15,863 nt of DNA from UBA7239 sp035456205 (GTDB taxonomy: Bacteria; Pseudomonadota; Gammaproteobacteria; Pseudomonadales; UBA7239), in assembly GCA_035456205.1 (NCBI GenBank), contig DATIDQ010000044.1, positions 1 through 15,863 on the forward strand, written 5' to 3'. The translations under genes were made by a program, and so were the position numbers. Shown here piece after piece: positions 14,401-15,863 of the stretch (its first letter is position 1; every line of letters begins with the position of its first letter). The notes under the pieces are model-generated. The model saw only the letters and a list, made by a program, of their open reading frames with translations. It had not been told where the DNA came from and did not search any database.

Positions 14401-14865
14401 GGTTACGATGATGTGCTGGTGGGTGCCAGCGGTGACAGTAGCGGTACATTGAGAGCGGCTGGTAGCGTGATAGTTTTTTCTGGTGCAGATGGCAGTGAAC
14501 TGGCAAAAAAATATGGTGTGATAGCGCAGGCAGCGTTGGGTAATAGTGTTGCAGCTGGTGATATTAATGCCGATGGTTTTGCTGACATTATTGCCGGCGC
14601 ACCGCGGGATGATGCTCCCGGTATTCAGGCGCTGGTGGATGCAGGCAGCGTTTCGTTGTGGAGCGGTAGCAACTACACGCTATTACAAACCTGGTATGGA
14701 AGTAACAAGCGCGACCACTTCGGTACGGCAGTGAGTGCTGGTGATATGGGTCGTGATGGCAGGGCCGATGTGTTGATTGGTATCACTGGTGCAGATGATC
14801 TTGCACCGTCTGTTCCAGTCAAGGATACCGGGGCTGTGCAAATCAAATCGGGCTCCAGCTTCTGA
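11479..14865 (+). CDS. Secreted multidomain purple-acid-phosphatase-like metallophosphoesterase with TSP3 and FG-GAP repeats
   Basis: This 1128-residue protein is predicted to be exported. Residues 1-29 form a Sec signal peptide (hydrophobic FFWLLLAAVVA, cleavage likely after AQA). A jelly-roll-like domain (about 31-200, with LRDDGIVVYINGTEVFRN) and a fibronectin-like purple acid phosphatase domain (about 207-293) come next. The metallophosphoesterase domain (about 302-520) shows metal ligands Asp309 (GDSG), Asp341 and Tyr344 (GDNAYGSG), Asn375 and His376 (GNHD), His459/His460 (WHHPPY) and His499/His501 (GHSHNYERS). The Asp-Tyr pattern is typical of purple acid phosphatases. Residues 616-703 are Asp-rich thrombospondin type 3 repeats with DNCP and DxDxDG motifs. 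Seven FG-GAP calcium-loop repeats (722-1103) should make a beta-propeller. Likely role: phosphate release from organic phosphates outside the cell, probably exported by Sec then type II secretion; substrate is unknown. Translation starts at ATG 11479 with a weak AACAGG upstream. Confidence 0.92.
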   Translation: MYQRPRIFHTFFWLLLAAVVATQSMLAQAGSTILFDPFNVEWRYLDNGSNQGTAWRARNFNDSAWATGKAKLGYGFGDETTLINSGPAGAHYITSYYRHTFDIENPAQFHDLSLTVLRDDGIVVYINGTEVFRNNMPSGAVAFNTVASSENETATSNEAYVAAGVIKNVLRTGSNTIAVEIHQSSINSPDSVFALLLGGNYTDVSEKYSRAPYVQMVTPESAIIRWGTTSKSNSVVRFGTSVNNLDKVARNRNQVNEHEVQLTGLVPDTQYYYSTGSGTKALYSGAEYFFRTQPPVGTHPPTRIWVIGDSGRGNQDQRDVYKGYQTFAGNRYTDVWLMLGDNAYGSGTYQQYQDNFFNVYPALLRQTAVWPTLGNHDGYSVNTTAQTGPYYENFNLPKAAEAGGVASGTEAYYSYNYGNIHFVVLDAFDVNRSSTGAMAQWLEADLTANTQDWIIAYWHHPPYTKGTHDSDTEIELIEMRENILPILEQHGTDLVLTGHSHNYERSKFVQGHYGNSSTYSDGLFALDAGSGNVLNGAQAYTKAHPAVAHGGTVYAVAGTSSAAQGGSMDHPVMYKSFSKLGSMVIDVDNLALSAKFIDEKGEVQDAFTVQKLIAGSDRDGDDVPDASDNCPVNTNADQSDTDDDGVGDVCDSGTDTDGDGIGDSIDPNDDGDALDDASDNCPLLANDDQYDYDGDGKGDACDPVPMPGISGGFSKDKTGYAVAFVGDVDADGYGDYAVGAPGYDVQAVPTMKKMKEAGRAEVISGKTGLPLMAVNGAGAGDAMGFAVAGNGDVDNDGFADVLVGAPKADNIAQGVVDAGSVTVLFGPDGLRQETFYGDQAKALTGFSVALGDVNHDDHADIVIGAPHADYLAPGLVDAGSVSVLSGDGYGVLNTFHGVNARAHAGASVATGDLDNDSAADIIVGAPDDNLLPGLRKIGSVTAYRTNNTVLLKKYGVHGHTYFGTAIASADVNHDGYDDVLVGASGDSSGTLRAAGSVIVFSGADGSELAKKYGVIAQAALGNSVAAGDINADGFADIIAGAPRDDAPGIQALVDAGSVSLWSGSNYTLLQTWYGSNKRDHFGTAVSAGDMGRDGRADVLIGITGADDLAPSVPVKDTGAVQIKSGSSF

Positions 14866-14876
14866 GAACGGGTACA

Positions 14877-14906
14877 CTGTCAGCTGTTTATTCCTGACGG
14901 ATTTTT
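14877..14906 (+). terminator. Possible terminator after the phosphatase gene
   Basis: CTGTCAG (14877-14883) and CTGACGG (14894-14900) form a 7-bp stem (one G-U pair) with a ten-base loop, followed by ATTTTTG. It begins 12 bases after the phosphatase stop codon. The stem is weak and overlaps the ribosome binding region of the helicase gene, so it could be a terminator, a regulatory hairpin for the helicase, or chance. Confidence 0.4.
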
Positions 14907-14909
14907 GTT

Positions 14910-15863
14910 GTGTTTGTATCATTCAATCTTCACGAGCGTCTGTTGAAGGCCATTGAACAACTGGGCTTCACTGAACCGACACCCGTGCAACAGGTGGCCA
15001 TCCCGCCGGCTTTGCTCGGTGCGGACCTGCGCGTTATTGCCCAGACCGGCAGCGGTAAAACCGCTGCTTTTGTGCTGCCGATGTTGCACACCCTGATGCA
15101 GGACAGCAAACCGTGCACTGCCACCCGTGCCCTGATTTTGTTGCCTACGCGGGAACTGGCATTGCAAACACTGAAGCAAGTGGAATTGTTGGCGCAATTT
15201 ACGTTTATCAAAGCGGCGTTGATTACCGGTGGTGAAGATTTCAAGCGTCAGGCTGCTGCGATCCGCAAAAATCCCGATATTTTAATTGGCACACCTGGTC
15301 GTCTACTCGAACACCAACGCGGGAACAATCTGGATTTTGCTGATCTGGAAATTCTGGTGCTGGATGAAGCCGATCGTATGCTGGATATGGGTTTCAGTGA
15401 AGACGTATTGGCGCTGGTGAACAGCTGCAATAAAGAGCGCCAGACTTTATTGTTTTCCGCTACCAGTGGCGGTGCGTTATTTGATCTGGCCAAGGATGTG
15501 ATGCGTGAGCCGCAAGTGCTGCGCCTGAATCCAGTCAGTGAATTGAACAGCAAAACCACGCAACAGATTATTACGGCGGATGACGTAAAGCACAAAGAGC
15601 GTTTGTTGTTGTGGTTGCTCAGCAATGAAACGTATGAAAAAGCGATTGTATTTACCAACACCCGTGATCAGGCTGACAGGTTAGGCGGTGTATTGATAGC
15701 GGCGCACAAAGCCGGCACTGGCAAAGCCAAGGTGTATGTGTTGCACGGCGAAAAAGACCAGAAAGATCGCAAGCAGGCGATCTCGCGTTTGAACCAGGGA
15801 CACATCAATGTGTTGATCGCAACCGATGTTGCAGCGCGCGGGCTGGATATCGAAGGCATGGAT
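14910..15863 (+). CDS. DEAD-box ATP-dependent RNA helicase, SrmB-like (partial, runs off right edge)
   Basis: An open frame of 318 codons encodes the first two thirds of a DEAD-box RNA helicase, which unwinds RNA duplexes using ATP, typically in ribosome assembly or mRNA decay. Motifs appear in order: Q motif GFTEPTPVQ (19-27), motif I AQTGSGKT (44-51), Ia PTRELALQ (79-86), TPGRL (128-132), DEAD (152-155), SAT (183-185), IVFTNTR (246-252) and DVAARGLD (306-313). Motif VI and the C-terminus lie outside the window. The DEADRMLDMGFSEDV and LNQGHINVLIATDVAARG segments resemble Escherichia SrmB, but the subgroup is not certain. The start is probably GTG at 14910: an in-frame stop codon lies at 14895-14897, no ATG fits, and the family sequence begins at SFNLHERLL. 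A weak ACGGA lies eight bases upstream. Confidence 0.92.
   Translation, partial: MFVSFNLHERLLKAIEQLGFTEPTPVQQVAIPPALLGADLRVIAQTGSGKTAAFVLPMLHTLMQDSKPCTATRALILLPTRELALQTLKQVELLAQFTFIKAALITGGEDFKRQAAAIRKNPDILIGTPGRLLEHQRGNNLDFADLEILVLDEADRMLDMGFSEDVLALVNSCNKERQTLLFSATSGGALFDLAKDVMREPQVLRLNPVSELNSKTTQQIITADDVKHKERLLLWLLSNETYEKAIVFTNTRDQADRLGGVLIAAHKAGTGKAKVYVLHGEKDQKDRKQAISRLNQGHINVLIATDVAARGLDIEGMD

Noticed and set aside
13324..14787. Tandem DNA repeat or CRISPR-like array in the repetitive right part
   Set aside because: The repetition is at protein level (TSP3 and FG-GAP modules) with divergent DNA and no constant repeat-spacer pattern.

Overview
The window looks like chromosome of a gammaproteobacterium, possibly of the Cellvibrionales or Pseudomonadales type. 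The main evidence is the co-oriented minus-strand series lysC, csrA, tRNA-Ser(GCU), an arrangement known from Pseudomonas and relatives. Base composition is moderate and genes are densely packed. The exact taxon cannot be read from the sequence.

Left part (1-2740): the right-hand portion of a probable integrated element. It has about 400 bp of non-coding DNA with a perfect 16-bp palindrome, then a DUF2924 gene overlapping a large serine recombinase gene. These are followed by about 130 bp containing two competing hairpins. The element abuts the 3' side of tRNA-Ser(GCU), which keeps its encoded CCA and its own terminator.

Host core (2742-4622, minus strand): lysC (aspartokinase with two ACT domains), csrA (global RNA-binding regulator with a longer tail than usual) and tRNA-Ser. 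The alaS gene that precedes lysC in Pseudomonas is absent here.

Redox region (4789-9483): a plus-strand pair (FAD-binding fumarate-reductase/ketosteroid-dehydrogenase-like flavoenzyme and a DUF2889 protein) converges with a minus-strand operon for the deazaflavin cofactor F420. That operon is an NADPH:F420 oxidoreductase (npdG-type), cofE (gamma-glutamyl ligase) and cofD (phospholactate-type transferase), with cofE and cofD overlapping by GTGA. CofD would make the F420-0 core, CofE would add the glutamate tail, and the reductase would charge F420 from NADPH. The genes for FO synthesis and for the CofC/FbiD guanylyltransferase, and any obvious F420H2-using enzyme, are not in the window. F420 is uncommon in gammaproteobacteria, so this is the most notable content.

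Right part (9484-15863, plus strand): a divergent pair of an endonuclease/exonuclease/phosphatase-family protein and a nitrilase-family amidohydrolase (ATGA overlap). Next comes a very large secreted modular phosphatase: signal peptide, jelly-roll-like domain, purple-acid-phosphatase-like fold, thrombospondin type 3 calcium repeats and seven FG-GAP repeats. Last is the first 318 codons of a DEAD-box RNA helicase that runs off the right edge.
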